DNA of 16,951 nt, from NCBI GenBank assembly GCA_947303905.1, contig CAMYZR010000007.1, forward strand, positions 1 through 16,951. The letters are read 5' to 3'. A program made the translations under genes and the position numbers. Numbering within the stretch: the stretch's first letter is position 1; every line of letters starts with the position of its first letter. A model generated the notes under the pieces. The model was not told where the DNA came from, searched no databases, and was given only the letters and a program-made list of their open reading frames with translations. The DNA comes from an uncultured Atopobiaceae bacterium (lineage in GTDB: Bacteria; Actinomycetota; Coriobacteriia; Coriobacteriales; Atopobiaceae). This document shows, piece after piece, positions 7,579-15,503 of the stretch.

Positions 7579-9644
7579 GAGCCACCACCTATCTTGGAGA
7601 GGTCGATGGTGAGCGGTATGGTCACGCCCTCAAGACCGGGAATGGGCAGCTCGGCTATGGTGAACTCTCCTGATCCAAGCAGGCTGGCCACGCGTCCGCT
7701 CGCATATGACACCAGCTCCGCGGGCGAAGTGGGCAGCTCCTGCAGCACCTGACGCGCCGTTGCCACCGTGGTGTATCCCGCCTTGTCGAGAACCGTCTGG
7801 CTATTGACCAAAACAGGTTTGCGAAGGCGCAGGTCGGCGGGCTGTAGGCCAGCCCCACTCACCAATCCGTTCAACTTGCCGCGCAGCCAGGAGGCGACCT
7901 TTTCGCCGAAGACGCCCTCGACCCCACTGATGAAGCTCCCCGCTGCCGTCTCGACCCTTCCGTACGCCGAGCCATAACCCACGAGGAGATCTCCCCAGAG
8001 GCCAGTCACGTTCCCGACCAGGTCAAGGACGAACCCGGAACTGGGCACCTCGGAGCGCAGCCCGTCGAAGGCACGGGCGAGAATCGTGTTTCCCGCCGTC
8101 GAGTCGTCCGGCGCCAACGTGGCAGCCGAAACCGCAGCCCCCTCCGGAAGTCGTGCTCCCGAGAGAAACGCACTGGTCAGCTCGTTGGGCACTGCGACCG
8201 CCTGGGGACGGTACACCACGCTTACGCAACCCCAGGCCCCTGGAGGACAGAACTTTGGCCGATCGACCGACAGCGCGTCCATTGCCTCGTCAAAGGCGCT
8301 GCGGCCTTCCTCGGCCGCCTCCTGCATCTCCTTCTCCGCAGCGATCTCGTCGTTGCGGGCACGCTCGTACTCCTTCGACGCCTCCACGACAATGCGCCAG
8401 TAGTGCTCGAACCCGTTGTTGATGTTTGTCGAGGCATCGGCGACGTTGCCCATGGCCTGGGCGTCCATGAGGCAGAAGGGGCATCTGAGCACAGACCCGC
8501 CGTCGATACGCGAGAGCGAGGCATTGCCCGCAAAGGCTCCGATTGCACCGGGACAGCTCAGGGAACAGTGCAGCGTCGTACCCGCTTCCTCGCTCGTGCA
8601 AGGCCACACGACATCGGTGTAGAGCCTGGTCTCACGCACCATCTGCGTGGTGTGCGGCAGGACCTCGAGGTTCATGGAGACCTCGGTGTCGGTGTCCTTG
8701 CACGACATCTTTCCAAGCGCCTCGAGGGCATACCCGTAGAACTGCTTGCGGGCGCACGAGCGCTGCAGCTCGTCGGTCCCTCCACCAGTGGGGCCGTTCG
8801 TGGCATAACGTCGCGCGTAGTAGTTGCGGGCTCGGATGCGCGCATACTCGAACTCCCACACCTCCACCGAGGGGTAGAGCGGGTTCAGGCCGGCACCCAA
8901 ACTGGTGAGTGTCGCGACGCGGCTGTGGAGGCACTTTGGGTTGTCGACGTTGTCGGCCATCCACGCCCTGGTCTTTGCCGCATTGGCGCGCTCATGAGCC
9001 TCCTGCTTTCTGGCGGATGCCTCTGCCAGCCGATCGGCATCCTGCTCCATCTCCGATGCGTCCACGTCCTTCTCCAGGAAGGAGTAGTCCGTCTTGGAGA
9101 CCTGCGGAAAGGGCACGGCCATGCCCACATAGCTCAGGCCACCAGAGGAGTTCGCCTTTGCGCACGAGGCAGAGTTTGCCATGATGAGCGCTGGCAAGGC
9201 CGTCTCGAAGGTCTTGAGGCCTTTGGCGGCAGACTTGGCAAACTCGCGCTGGGCATCCAGGATCTTTCGTCCCGCATCCACGATAACGGGCGACTTTGCC
9301 TGAAGCGGAGGTATAGCAGCCACCACCAGACCTGCCCCACAGACCACCACTCCGCATATCCCCATGGTGAGCACACAGGCGTCGATTACCTGCGCGACCG
9401 TCGAGAACGCTGCCACGCAGTTCTCGCCCGCCATGGCGGTCGCGTCGGCAACCTCCTGGACGTCAGCCGCCCGCGCCATCGCCCAATGGGCGGCTGCCGT
9501 GCCAAACACCAGCGACAAGCTCAGGAGGAGCGCAACGGCGACCGCGAGGGTCGTATAGCCACCGTCGTCTCGCACGAACGACTGAATTCCGAGGCCACGG
9601 TTCGCGCTGTGACCATCAGCCCCACATAGACTGCCAGGCACCAT
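7575..9644 (-). CDS. tadG: Large TadG-like pilus assembly protein, cysteine-rich
   Basis: The 689-residue protein begins with DDGGYTTLAVAVALLL and a membrane helix (about 31-50), followed by HWAMARAADVQEVADATAMAG, a typical TadG N-terminal motif ('..Q.aaDaaALAgA'). A second hydrophobic stretch lies at about 86-113. The remainder should be extracytoplasmic, with charged helical regions at about 195-230 and 435-475. I count 16 Cys, including CPFC; most are in the extracytoplasmic part and could form disulfides. Position +5 after Gly28 is Leu, not Glu, so unlike the pilins it is probably not cleaved by the prepilin peptidase, as is known for TadG elsewhere. ATG 9644 has GGAGG 5 nt upstream; a GTG at 9650 overlaps that site. 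It overlaps tadE by 29 nt upstream and the second tadE by 4 nt downstream. It is probably the tip or anchoring component. Confidence 0.78.
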   Translation of the reverse strand: MVPGSLCGADGHSANRGLGIQSFVRDDGGYTTLAVAVALLLSLSLVFGTAAAHWAMARAADVQEVADATAMAGENCVAAFSTVAQVIDACVLTMGICGVVVCGAGLVVAAIPPLQAKSPVIVDAGRKILDAQREFAKSAAKGLKTFETALPALIMANSASCAKANSSGGLSYVGMAVPFPQVSKTDYSFLEKDVDASEMEQDADRLAEASARKQEAHERANAAKTRAWMADNVDNPKCLHSRVATLTSLGAGLNPLYPSVEVWEFEYARIRARNYYARRYATNGPTGGGTDELQRSCARKQFYGYALEALGKMSCKDTDTEVSMNLEVLPHTTQMVRETRLYTDVVWPCTSEEAGTTLHCSLSCPGAIGAFAGNASLSRIDGGSVLRCPFCLMDAQAMGNVADASTNINNGFEHYWRIVVEASKEYERARNDEIAAEKEMQEAAEEGRSAFDEAMDALSVDRPKFCPPGAWGCVSVVYRPQAVAVPNELTSAFLSGARLPEGAAVSAATLAPDDSTAGNTILARAFDGLRSEVPSSGFVLDLVGNVTGLWGDLLVGYGSAYGRVETAAGSFISGVEGVFGEKVASWLRGKLNGLVSGAGLQPADLRLRKPVLVNSQTVLDKAGYTTVATARQVLQELPTSPAELVSYASGRVASLLGSGEFTIAELPIPGLEGVTIPLTIDLSKIGGGS

Positions 9645-10092
9645 AGTCACCTCCCACCCAATCCGGACGCATCTGCTCGCTCAGGCTGACGCGGAGAACA
9701 ACACCCTTTCCGTCACGCATCGAGGCCAACCCGCTCAAGGTCCCAAGGAGCGGAAGTGGTCGGGCATGACCGCTGATCTGCACGCTCACCTGCTTTTCTC
9801 CGCGATCTATCCGAATGGACCAGTCGCTTTGCCCGCCCACGTGAAAGAGCGGGACCTCAGGCACCGCCGCAAGTCTGCGCAGGGCGAAGGCCTTGCAGGA
9901 GCCAAGGTCCGACCCGTAGGCAGTCGCAGCGGCACGAGCGCACTCTCCAGCCGCACCACGCATGACCGACCGCGTGTAGGAGAGGCATGCCGGCTGAAGC
10001 AGTAGTGCAAAGACGAGCATCACCGACGGCAGGACCACTGCCGCCTCGACAGTCGACTGTCCCCGATCGCTGAACTGGTTCAAAGCAATCAC
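9616..10092 (-). CDS. tadE: TadE-like minor pilin
   Basis: The 158-residue protein has a very short leader, SDRG | QSTVEAAVVLP with Glu at +5, and a hydrophobic helix to about residue 37, then an extracytoplasmic domain. This is the TadE pattern (PF07811). The start is uncertain: GTG 10092 has GGGAG too close upstream, whereas an in-frame TTG at 10083 has GAGGTGA at 5 nt and would give a protein 3 residues shorter; both keep the processing site. The gene starts 32 nt after the second pilin and its 3' end overlaps the tadG-like gene by 29 nt, so the two products are probably made together. Cys occurs at CLS, ECA and SCK, all on the extracytoplasmic side. Confidence 0.82.
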   Translation of the reverse strand: MIALNQFSDRGQSTVEAAVVLPSVMLVFALLLQPACLSYTRSVMRGAAGECARAAATAYGSDLGSCKAFALRRLAAVPEVPLFHVGGQSDWSIRIDRGEKQVSVQISGHARPLPLLGTLSGLASMRDGKGVVLRVSLSEQMRPDWVGGDYGAWQSMWG

Positions 10093-10124
10093 CTCTCCCG
10101 TTCATAAGCGTCCTTGCATCTCAC

Positions 10125-10352
10125 TCAGAACAGAGCGATGTCTCGCGCTGCTCCCAGAAGGCCACCATCGCCCGCACCATGCGAGGCGGCTCCGACCGCC
10201 AACCTGAGCAAGGTGCCATCTCTCCCCGCCTGCCAGATGGCCCCCATCGTCAGGGCCATCGTGAGAAACGCGATTAAGACCAGCGCGTACTCGACCGTCG
10301 ACTGCCCCCTGGCGCCTCCCGCCCGGGCAAGCGCACGTCTCAGCAAATCCAT
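10125..10352 (-). CDS. Flp-like second pilin
   Basis: The 75-residue protein has the leader MDLLRRALARAGGARG, then QSTVEYALVLIAF and a hydrophobic helix, then about 35 mostly small residues ending DIALF. Gly16 followed by Glu at +5 and Tyr at +6 is the Flp prepilin signature (G | x4-E-Y). It differs strongly from the main Flp at 10939-11139 after the helix, so it is a distinct minor pilin or a TadE/F-like pseudopilin. I chose ATG 10352, one nt after the TGA of the upstream gene (TGAGATG); in-frame ATGs at 10361 and 10367 are possible and would add 3 or 5 residues with a slightly better AAGG spacing for 10361. Confidence 0.75.
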   Translation of the reverse strand: MDLLRRALARAGGARGQSTVEYALVLIAFLTMALTMGAIWQAGRDGTLLRLAVGAASHGAGDGGLLGAARDIALF

Positions 10353-10353
10353 C

Positions 10354-10929
10354 TCAACCATCACCATCCTTGCCCGAGCCCAATGCCTCGCGGTTATCCG
10401 CATCGAGCTCATCAGCCACTTCCGACGCATCGAGCCGCATCACGTGGACCCGGCTGGATGATTCGTCAATCTGTTCGACCACGCAGATATCCACCCACTG
10501 GTCACCCTGCACCACGCAGCCCCACACCGATCCAAGAAGATCCAGGTAGCTCGCCTCCACCAGGACGCAGTCGCCTTCGTCACGGTAGGAGGCGAGCAGG
10601 CGAGTCGCCACCTGCTCGACCTCCCCCGCCTCGTCATGAACGCTCACATCCGACGCCGAGGTCACGCTTGTCACGGGAGGCGTCCCCTGCCCAGATCCGT
10701 CCTTGCCGAGTGGCTCAGCTTGTCTGCCTGACTGACCCTCGACGCGCTCTTCCGGGCCTCGAGACTCGAAATGGTCTTCACGCTCCCCGTCGGCAGGGAC
10801 CGCGTCGCGGCTTTCGCCGCATACGCATCCCCACCCACGCAAGCCAAGAAGGACCAACGCAAGCAGTGCGACGAGTCCGACGACCAGCATTCCGGCATCC
10901 TGAAGACGCCTGACCACCTTGCGCGACAT
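10354..10929 (-). CDS. Membrane-anchored protein of unknown function in tad operon
   Basis: I do not recognise this 191-residue protein. It has a basic N terminus (MSRKVVRR), one hydrophobic helix at about 13-31, two Cys just after it (C35 and C37), a polar, Glu/Gly/Ser-rich and probably unstructured linker at about 40-105, and a small folded-looking region at about 105-175 (LLASYRDEGDCVLVEASYLDLLG, then WGCVVQGDQWVDICVV split by short loops). It lies between the two pilin genes: 9 nt after flp and 1 nt before the second pilin. The ribosome site is weak (AGG with an 8-nt spacer), so its translation may depend on that of flp. The context suggests an accessory factor for pilin export or assembly, but there is no motif to support a specific job. 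Confidence 0.7.
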   Translation of the reverse strand: MSRKVVRRLQDAGMLVVGLVALLALVLLGLRGWGCVCGESRDAVPADGEREDHFESRGPEERVEGQSGRQAEPLGKDGSGQGTPPVTSVTSASDVSVHDEAGEVEQVATRLLASYRDEGDCVLVEASYLDLLGSVWGCVVQGDQWVDICVVEQIDESSSRVHVMRLDASEVADELDADNREALGSGKDGDG

Positions 10930-10938
10930 CTCTGGTGC

Positions 10939-11139
10939 CTAGAGCGCGTTCATTCCGTTGACGATTGCCGTCCAGAGCTCCTGGACCTTGCCTCGAAAGG
11001 CGATGATGGCCAGGATTGCGATCACGACCAGCACACCGACCAGAATCGCGTACTCGGTGGTCCCCTGCCCATGCTCCTCTCGAAGCAGCTCACGCACCCC
11101 ACGCGGCATTGCGGCTCCAGACGTAGACAGTCTCTGCAT
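10939..11139 (-). CDS. flp: Flp major pilin
   Basis: This 66-residue prepilin has a 24-residue leader ending in LLREEHG, then QGTTEYAILVGVLVVIA and a long hydrophobic helix, and a short C terminus ending VNGMNAL. Gly24 with Glu at +5 and Tyr at +6 is the classic Flp cleavage site (G | x4-E-Y), and size and shape fit the Flp/Fap pilin family. ATG 11139 follows AAAGGAG by 6 nt, one of the strongest ribosome sites in the operon, as expected for the most abundant subunit; an in-frame upstream start at 11187 lacks such a site. The gene is separated from tadC by 66 nt, the longest gap inside the operon, and sits after the machinery genes, unlike the classical Aggregatibacter order where flp is first. 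Confidence 0.92.
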   Translation of the reverse strand: MQRLSTSGAAMPRGVRELLREEHGQGTTEYAILVGVLVVIAILAIIAFRGKVQELWTAIVNGMNAL

Positions 11140-11205
11140 CTCTTGCTCCTTTCTTGCCAACGGGCCAGACAGGCCAGCCCAAACCATTGACTACCAGTGC
11201 CTTTG

Positions 11206-11853
11206 CTAACCGAGCGAAAGCGAGGCGCCAAAGAGGGGTCCCAGGATCGCCAGAAGCATCGCCGGGACGATCAGCACTCCCAAGGGGATCAACATCTTGA
11301 CCGGTACCTGTTCGATCTCCTCCTCTATCTGCGAGCGTTGCTCGTCGCGTATCGCCTGCGCCTGATGCTCGAGCGTCACCGCAAGGGGCGAGCCAAAGGC
11401 CAAGGCCTGCGTAACCACGCCCGCGAAGCGGTCGAAGGAAGCCATTTTCAGTTTGCGTGCCACGCCCATGAGCGCCTCATCCCTGCTTTCGGTGCCCAAT
11501 CTCCAGGTGAGCATCGCCGCACCAAGCACGCGTGCCAGCTCGCTGTCGTAGCGGCCACAATAGAGCTCGAGCGAGGAATCGAACGACAGCCCCGCCGAGA
11601 GCCCAAGGGTCACCACGTCGAGCATCGTTGGCATCTGCTTGAGGCATTCCGAGCGGCCTCGTGAGGTCGAAGCCTGCTTCTCCATGCGTTCCAGAACGGG
11701 CAGGTGCCGCAACCGCGCAAGCAGCGCGTCCAGGGGATCCTCCGCAGGAGTCGCGCGATTCCGCTGACCAACACCACCGCCCGTGAGCGCAAAGACCGTG
11801 GCGAACGCACTGCAACCACACACGGAGCAACTCGCCAAGAGCGTAAGGTCCAC
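11206..11853 (-). CDS. tadC: TadC-like inner membrane platform protein
   Basis: The 215-residue protein has a membrane helix at about 5-25, a type II secretion F (T2SSF) domain at about 77-175 beginning with MPTMLDVVTLGLSAGLSFDSSL in shorter pieces, and a C-terminal hydrophobic segment at about 186-210. TadC pairs with TadB to form the membrane base on which TadA acts. It is on the short side; many TadC proteins are near 300 residues, so it may lack membrane segments at the N-terminal end. The GTG start at 11853 lies 1 nt after the TGA of tadB; AAAGGGG is 9 nt upstream, within the 3' end of tadB. Next downstream is flp. Confidence 0.85.
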   Translation of the reverse strand: MDLTLLASCSVCGCSAFATVFALTGGGVGQRNRATPAEDPLDALLARLRHLPVLERMEKQASTSRGRSECLKQMPTMLDVVTLGLSAGLSFDSSLELYCGRYDSELARVLGAAMLTWRLGTESRDEALMGVARKLKMASFDRFAGVVTQALAFGSPLAVTLEHQAQAIRDEQRSQIEEEIEQVPVKMLIPLGVLIVPAMLLAILGPLFGASLSLG

Positions 11854-11854
11854 C

Positions 11855-12790
11855 TCAGATCACCCCTTTCATCAGGCGTCTGATCACAATGAGGGCGCAG
11901 CCGTCCATGCCTGCAGCCACAAGCAGGCTCATCACGCCGGCGGGAGTGGAAAGCCCGTTTTGGTAGTCCACGGAGATGAGCGACAGCAGGCACACCAAGA
12001 CGAGTGGCAGCAGGCACACGATCCGAACCGACAGGCGTACCTGCGCGGTCTTGACCGCAAGAAGTCGCTCGTACTCTCCCTGGCGTTCCACCAACCGGGC
12101 TGAGCTCTGGAAAAGCGAGCGCAGGGGGCTTCCCGTACGCTGGGCAATGGCCAAGGCGGTCACGAGGAGGCCGACGCCGGGTGCATCGAGTTCGCGACTC
12201 AGCTGTGCCATGGCATCCTCCGTAGAGGCACCGCATCTCAGCCTGAGGGCGACGTGCACAAACGCCTCGCCGGCATACCCGCGCTCGTGCACCCCCACGT
12301 ACTCGATCGCCTGGGTCAGGGTTTCACCCGATCCCAGCGCCATCGCCAGCGTCCGGAACACCTGGGGCATCTCGTCGATGAGGGCACGCTCACGGGCGCG
12401 AACGCGCGACGAGTGCCAGATCTCGACGCCAACGACAGCTCCCAGCAGGCACACGACGATTCCCAAAGCGCTTCTTGCGGAGAGCCCCACGAGCATCGAC
12501 ACAGTCATTGCCACGAGGACAACGAGCGCGCAGGACTCCTCCCGACCGGCATAGAGCCCCCGACGCCCTAGCGCACGGGCAAGCGAGTCCGCCATGTTCT
12601 GCCACGAGGCCAACCGTAGGAGCATCGCCACCGCCGGCGTCGTGCCCACCAGAGCGCAAGCCCGCCGAACGCGCAGGTAGACGCTGCGTGTGACCCAGCC
12701 GTCAGCATGGCGTGCCACACCACCCCCAACAGCCACATAAGCGGAGACTCCCCAGCAGGCGGCGCAGCTCACGATACCGAGCGTCTCCAC
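11855..12790 (-). CDS. tadB: TadB-like inner membrane platform protein
   Basis: The 311-residue protein has hydrophobic segments at about 3-23, 87-105 and 108-125, a T2SSF domain at about 139-255 (MPQVFRTLAMALGSGETLTQAIEY-type start) and a C-terminal hydrophobic pair at about 256-274 and 285-303. This is the TadB arrangement: membrane platform component of the Flp pilus assembly system, partner of TadC and TadA. The GTG start at 12790 lies inside the 3' end of tadA (22-nt overlap) and is preceded by GGAGG with a 7-nt spacer, which makes this start convincing. Translation is probably coupled to tadA. Confidence 0.88.
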   Translation of the reverse strand: METLGIVSCAACWGVSAYVAVGGGVARHADGWVTRSVYLRVRRACALVGTTPAVAMLLRLASWQNMADSLARALGRRGLYAGREESCALVVLVAMTVSMLVGLSARSALGIVVCLLGAVVGVEIWHSSRVRARERALIDEMPQVFRTLAMALGSGETLTQAIEYVGVHERGYAGEAFVHVALRLRCGASTEDAMAQLSRELDAPGVGLLVTALAIAQRTGSPLRSLFQSSARLVERQGEYERLLAVKTAQVRLSVRIVCLLPLVLVCLLSLISVDYQNGLSTPAGVMSLLVAAGMDGCALIVIRRLMKGVI

Positions 12791-14115
12791 CGACTCACCT
12801 CCTCCCCATCAAGCAGGCCCTCCTCGACCGAGCGTTCGACAAATGCCGGCTCCTGCTCGAGGTGCCAGCAGTCGTCAGCGGTCGAGTAGGAGACGAGCTC
12901 GGTCAGTTGCACGCTGCCGTCCTTTGCCCTGCCCACCTGCGAGAGCGAGGTGATGCGCCGCGATCCGTCGCTGCGACGGGCTGACATCACGATCAGGTCG
13001 AGCGCGGTCGCCACCTGCTCCTCGATGATCGAGGCGGGCAGATCCATGCCAAAGCGCGCCATGAGCACCAGACGAAGCACTGCCTCCTCGGCGGTTCCGC
13101 TATGGAGCGTGGTGAGCGATCCGTCATGGCCAGTGTTCATCGCCTGGAGCATGTCAATGGCCTCTGCGCCTCTGACCTCGCCGACCACGATGCGGTCTGG
13201 CCGTTGCCTGAGGGCGTTCTTGACCAGGTCGCGTATCGTCACCTCACCAGTGCCCTCGATGGAGGCATCGCGCGCCTCCATGCGCACCACATGCGCCCGC
13301 CGGTCAAAGCGAAGCTCCGCCGAATCCTCGATGGTAATCACGCGCTCGCCATGGTCTATCTCGCACGACAGTGCATTGAGCAGCGTGGTCTTGCCCGATC
13401 CTGTTCCTCCCGCAACCGCTATGTCCTGGCGCACCCGCACTGCCCAAGAGAGCAGGATTGCGTACCACGGGGGCACCGAGCCAAGCTCCACCAGTCGCGC
13501 CATTGACGTGATGCGGTTGGAGAACTTGCGGATGGTGACGTAAGGTCCATCGATGGCAATGGGCACCGCAACCGCGTTGACGCGATCGCCGTTGGCGAGG
13601 CGCGCATTGACCAAAGGCGAACTCTTGTCGAGCCGTCGCCCCAGCGGTGCGAGGATGCGGTCTATCACCATCATGATCTGGTCCGCAGACTCAAAGCGCA
13701 CCTCGGAGAGATGCAGCCTGCCCGCCCGTTCGTAGTAGATGGCGGCACAGCCGTTGATCATCACCTCAGAGATGCTCGCATCGTCAAGGAGCGGCTGGAT
13801 GGGCCCAAGCCCAACCACCTCGTCGAGCACCCTGCGAACCACGGACTCGCGTTCGGCATCCGACAGCCCCGAGAAGCGCTCCTCGTTGAGGATTGCCTGA
13901 CAGGTGACCCTGAGCTCGTCGCGCGCCTTGTCGGCATCGGAGGCGCCAACCATGTCCGCGACCGTCGCCAGGCCCAAGCGTCTCATCAGCTCGCGCTTGA
14001 GCGTGGACGAGAGTGTCTCCTGCTCGGAGACCACCCCAAACATACCGCCATCGTACGACGGCTCAGCTGCCCAGCCACGGGCCTCTTGCTCGCGCACCCG
14101 TTCCAAGACCGACAT
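12769..14115 (-). CDS. tadA: TadA/CpaF pilus assembly ATPase
   Basis: The 448-residue protein is a type II/IV secretion-type ATPase that powers Flp pilus assembly at the cytoplasmic face of the membrane. Visible motifs: Walker A GGTGSGKTT (236-244), Asp box ITIEDSAEL (260-268), Walker B RPDRIVVGEVRG (305-316) and His box TGHDGSLTTLH (328-338). The N-terminal region (about 75-200) matches the CpaF N-terminal domain (LGPIQPLLDD, ISEVMINGC). Length is typical for the family. ATG 14115 has AAGGAGG with a 7-nt spacer and overlaps the tadZ stop as TGATG. All catalytic motifs appear intact. Confidence 0.96.
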   Translation of the reverse strand: MSVLERVREQEARGWAAEPSYDGGMFGVVSEQETLSSTLKRELMRRLGLATVADMVGASDADKARDELRVTCQAILNEERFSGLSDAERESVVRRVLDEVVGLGPIQPLLDDASISEVMINGCAAIYYERAGRLHLSEVRFESADQIMMVIDRILAPLGRRLDKSSPLVNARLANGDRVNAVAVPIAIDGPYVTIRKFSNRITSMARLVELGSVPPWYAILLSWAVRVRQDIAVAGGTGSGKTTLLNALSCEIDHGERVITIEDSAELRFDRRAHVVRMEARDASIEGTGEVTIRDLVKNALRQRPDRIVVGEVRGAEAIDMLQAMNTGHDGSLTTLHSGTAEEAVLRLVLMARFGMDLPASIIEEQVATALDLIVMSARRSDGSRRITSLSQVGRAKDGSVQLTELVSYSTADDCWHLEQEPAFVERSVEEGLLDGEEVSRWRRSVS

Positions 14116-15503
14116 CAGACCGCCTCCTTGCGACGACCGAAGAGCGTGCGACGGCGCTTGCCGCTGCGCGGGTCGGCTGCCTTGCGCGCTTCCTCGTCAT
14201 CGGGGAGCTTGCCCAGCTCGGCCAAGGTCTGCGCAAGCAGCGAAGATACGCAGCCCACCACGTCCGAGCCCGTTGTCACCAGCTCCCCCACCTTTCCGGA
14301 GACGAGCAGGTCCTCCGCCTCGATACCACCATCGACAACTCGATGCATGCGCGCCGTCTCCAGGCCCACCTCGGCGCGGCCCTCGAAGGCATTGGCCTTG
14401 GTGCGCGGATCGCCCAGTTTGATCACGCGCACGATTCGTGTGCGCGCCACGCCAAGCCTGACTGCCAGCGCGCTGATGCGGGCAGCGGACGCAACGGCAC
14501 CAGGTCGCTCGTCATGCACCACCAGCAGCCGATCGCAAGACTGCACGGCCTGGGCGACCCCATCCGTGAAGGTCGTCGAGGTGTCCACCAGCACCAGGTC
14601 GTACCTGCTGGACAGGTACGAGAGCAGCGTGGCGACGTGAGGCATCACGAGCTCGGCCATCTCCGGACGCTCGCACGGACCCCACAGGTGGACGCGCTCC
14701 GTGCAACGCACGCTTGCGCGGCCCATCGACTCAGCCGTGGGCACGCCATCGGGGGCAATGCGCACGAGGTCTGGCCCCTTGGTCACGCCAAAGCAGACAT
14801 GCAGGTTCCCACAGGAGAGGTCGAGATCGACCACCGCCACATCCATCCCCCAGCGGGCGGCAACGCTTGCCATGAGTGCCACCAGTGCGGTTTTGCCCAC
14901 GCCCCCGCGACCAGACGAGACCGTGAGGATGGGCGATGCCTCGGCCGCCCTTGCACCCAGCACCACCTGCGGGGACTCGGTCGTGCGGTCATGGGAAGAC
15001 GCAGCCTTGTCTGTATGGGTGGGCTCCGTGGCTTCCACCGCCGGCACCTTGTGCGCCAGCGCGGCGGAGCGTTCCTGCGAGACCTCGGCCTCCCCTGCCG
15101 CACGTGCCCCACCATCACGGCCTCCACCGGCCTGGGGCTTATCGCCACCACCTGCCGCCACGAGCTCGAATGCCGGAGCCACCGTTGCATCCACCACACG
15201 ACTCACGCCCGCGCGACTCGCACGCGACCGCAACGACCCGCTGGCACCACGCGCGACAAGGACCACCTCAGACGCGTAACCATCGTGAGCGAGTGCCGCC
15301 GCGAGGTTCATGTCGGAGACGCCGTTCGAGGAGTGCCCCACGATGGCACCCACCGTGCCGGGTTCCTCGTCATGCAGGCGCTCGCGCAGGTCCTGGGCGC
15401 TTTGCGCAAACACCACCGCCGACCCCGGCGCAATCCGACGCAGCGCCATGAGCACCTCGCGACGTCCGGCCTTTTCCGCATAGCCAAGCCACATGTCTGT
15501 CAT
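14115..15503 (-). CDS. tadZ: TadZ/CpaE-like localisation ATPase
   Basis: This 462-residue protein has an N-terminal region of about 1-110 that resembles an atypical receiver domain (VVLVARGASG, then AGVSRVVDATV), a low-complexity linker rich in Ala, Gly and Glu (about 115-185), and a MinD/ParA-like ATPase domain (about 190-430). The nucleotide loop reads SGRGGVGKTA: the usual signature Lys is Arg199, while the second Lys (204) is kept; the Walker A' strand VVDLDL follows. TadZ/CpaE proteins place the pilus machine at the cell pole or membrane site. A basic tail (KRRRTLFGRRK) may help membrane contact. Both ATG 15503 and GTG 15506 are possible starts (AAGGAGG at 9 and 6 nt); either overlaps the TGA of cpaB. 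The stop overlaps tadA as TGATG. Confidence 0.87.
   Translation of the reverse strand: MTDMWLGYAEKAGRREVLMALRRIAPGSAVVFAQSAQDLRERLHDEEPGTVGAIVGHSSNGVSDMNLAAALAHDGYASEVVLVARGASGSLRSRASRAGVSRVVDATVAPAFELVAAGGGDKPQAGGGRDGGARAAGEAEVSQERSAALAHKVPAVEATEPTHTDKAASSHDRTTESPQVVLGARAAEASPILTVSSGRGGVGKTALVALMASVAARWGMDVAVVDLDLSCGNLHVCFGVTKGPDLVRIAPDGVPTAESMGRASVRCTERVHLWGPCERPEMAELVMPHVATLLSYLSSRYDLVLVDTSTTFTDGVAQAVQSCDRLLVVHDERPGAVASAARISALAVRLGVARTRIVRVIKLGDPRTKANAFEGRAEVGLETARMHRVVDGGIEAEDLLVSGKVGELVTTGSDVVGCVSSLLAQTLAELGKLPDDEEARKAADPRSGKRRRTLFGRRKEAV

Noticed and set aside
8403..9629. 408-codon plus-strand frame opposite the tadG-like gene
   Set aside because: Same antisense effect; the minus-strand product has a clear TadG N terminus and fits the operon.
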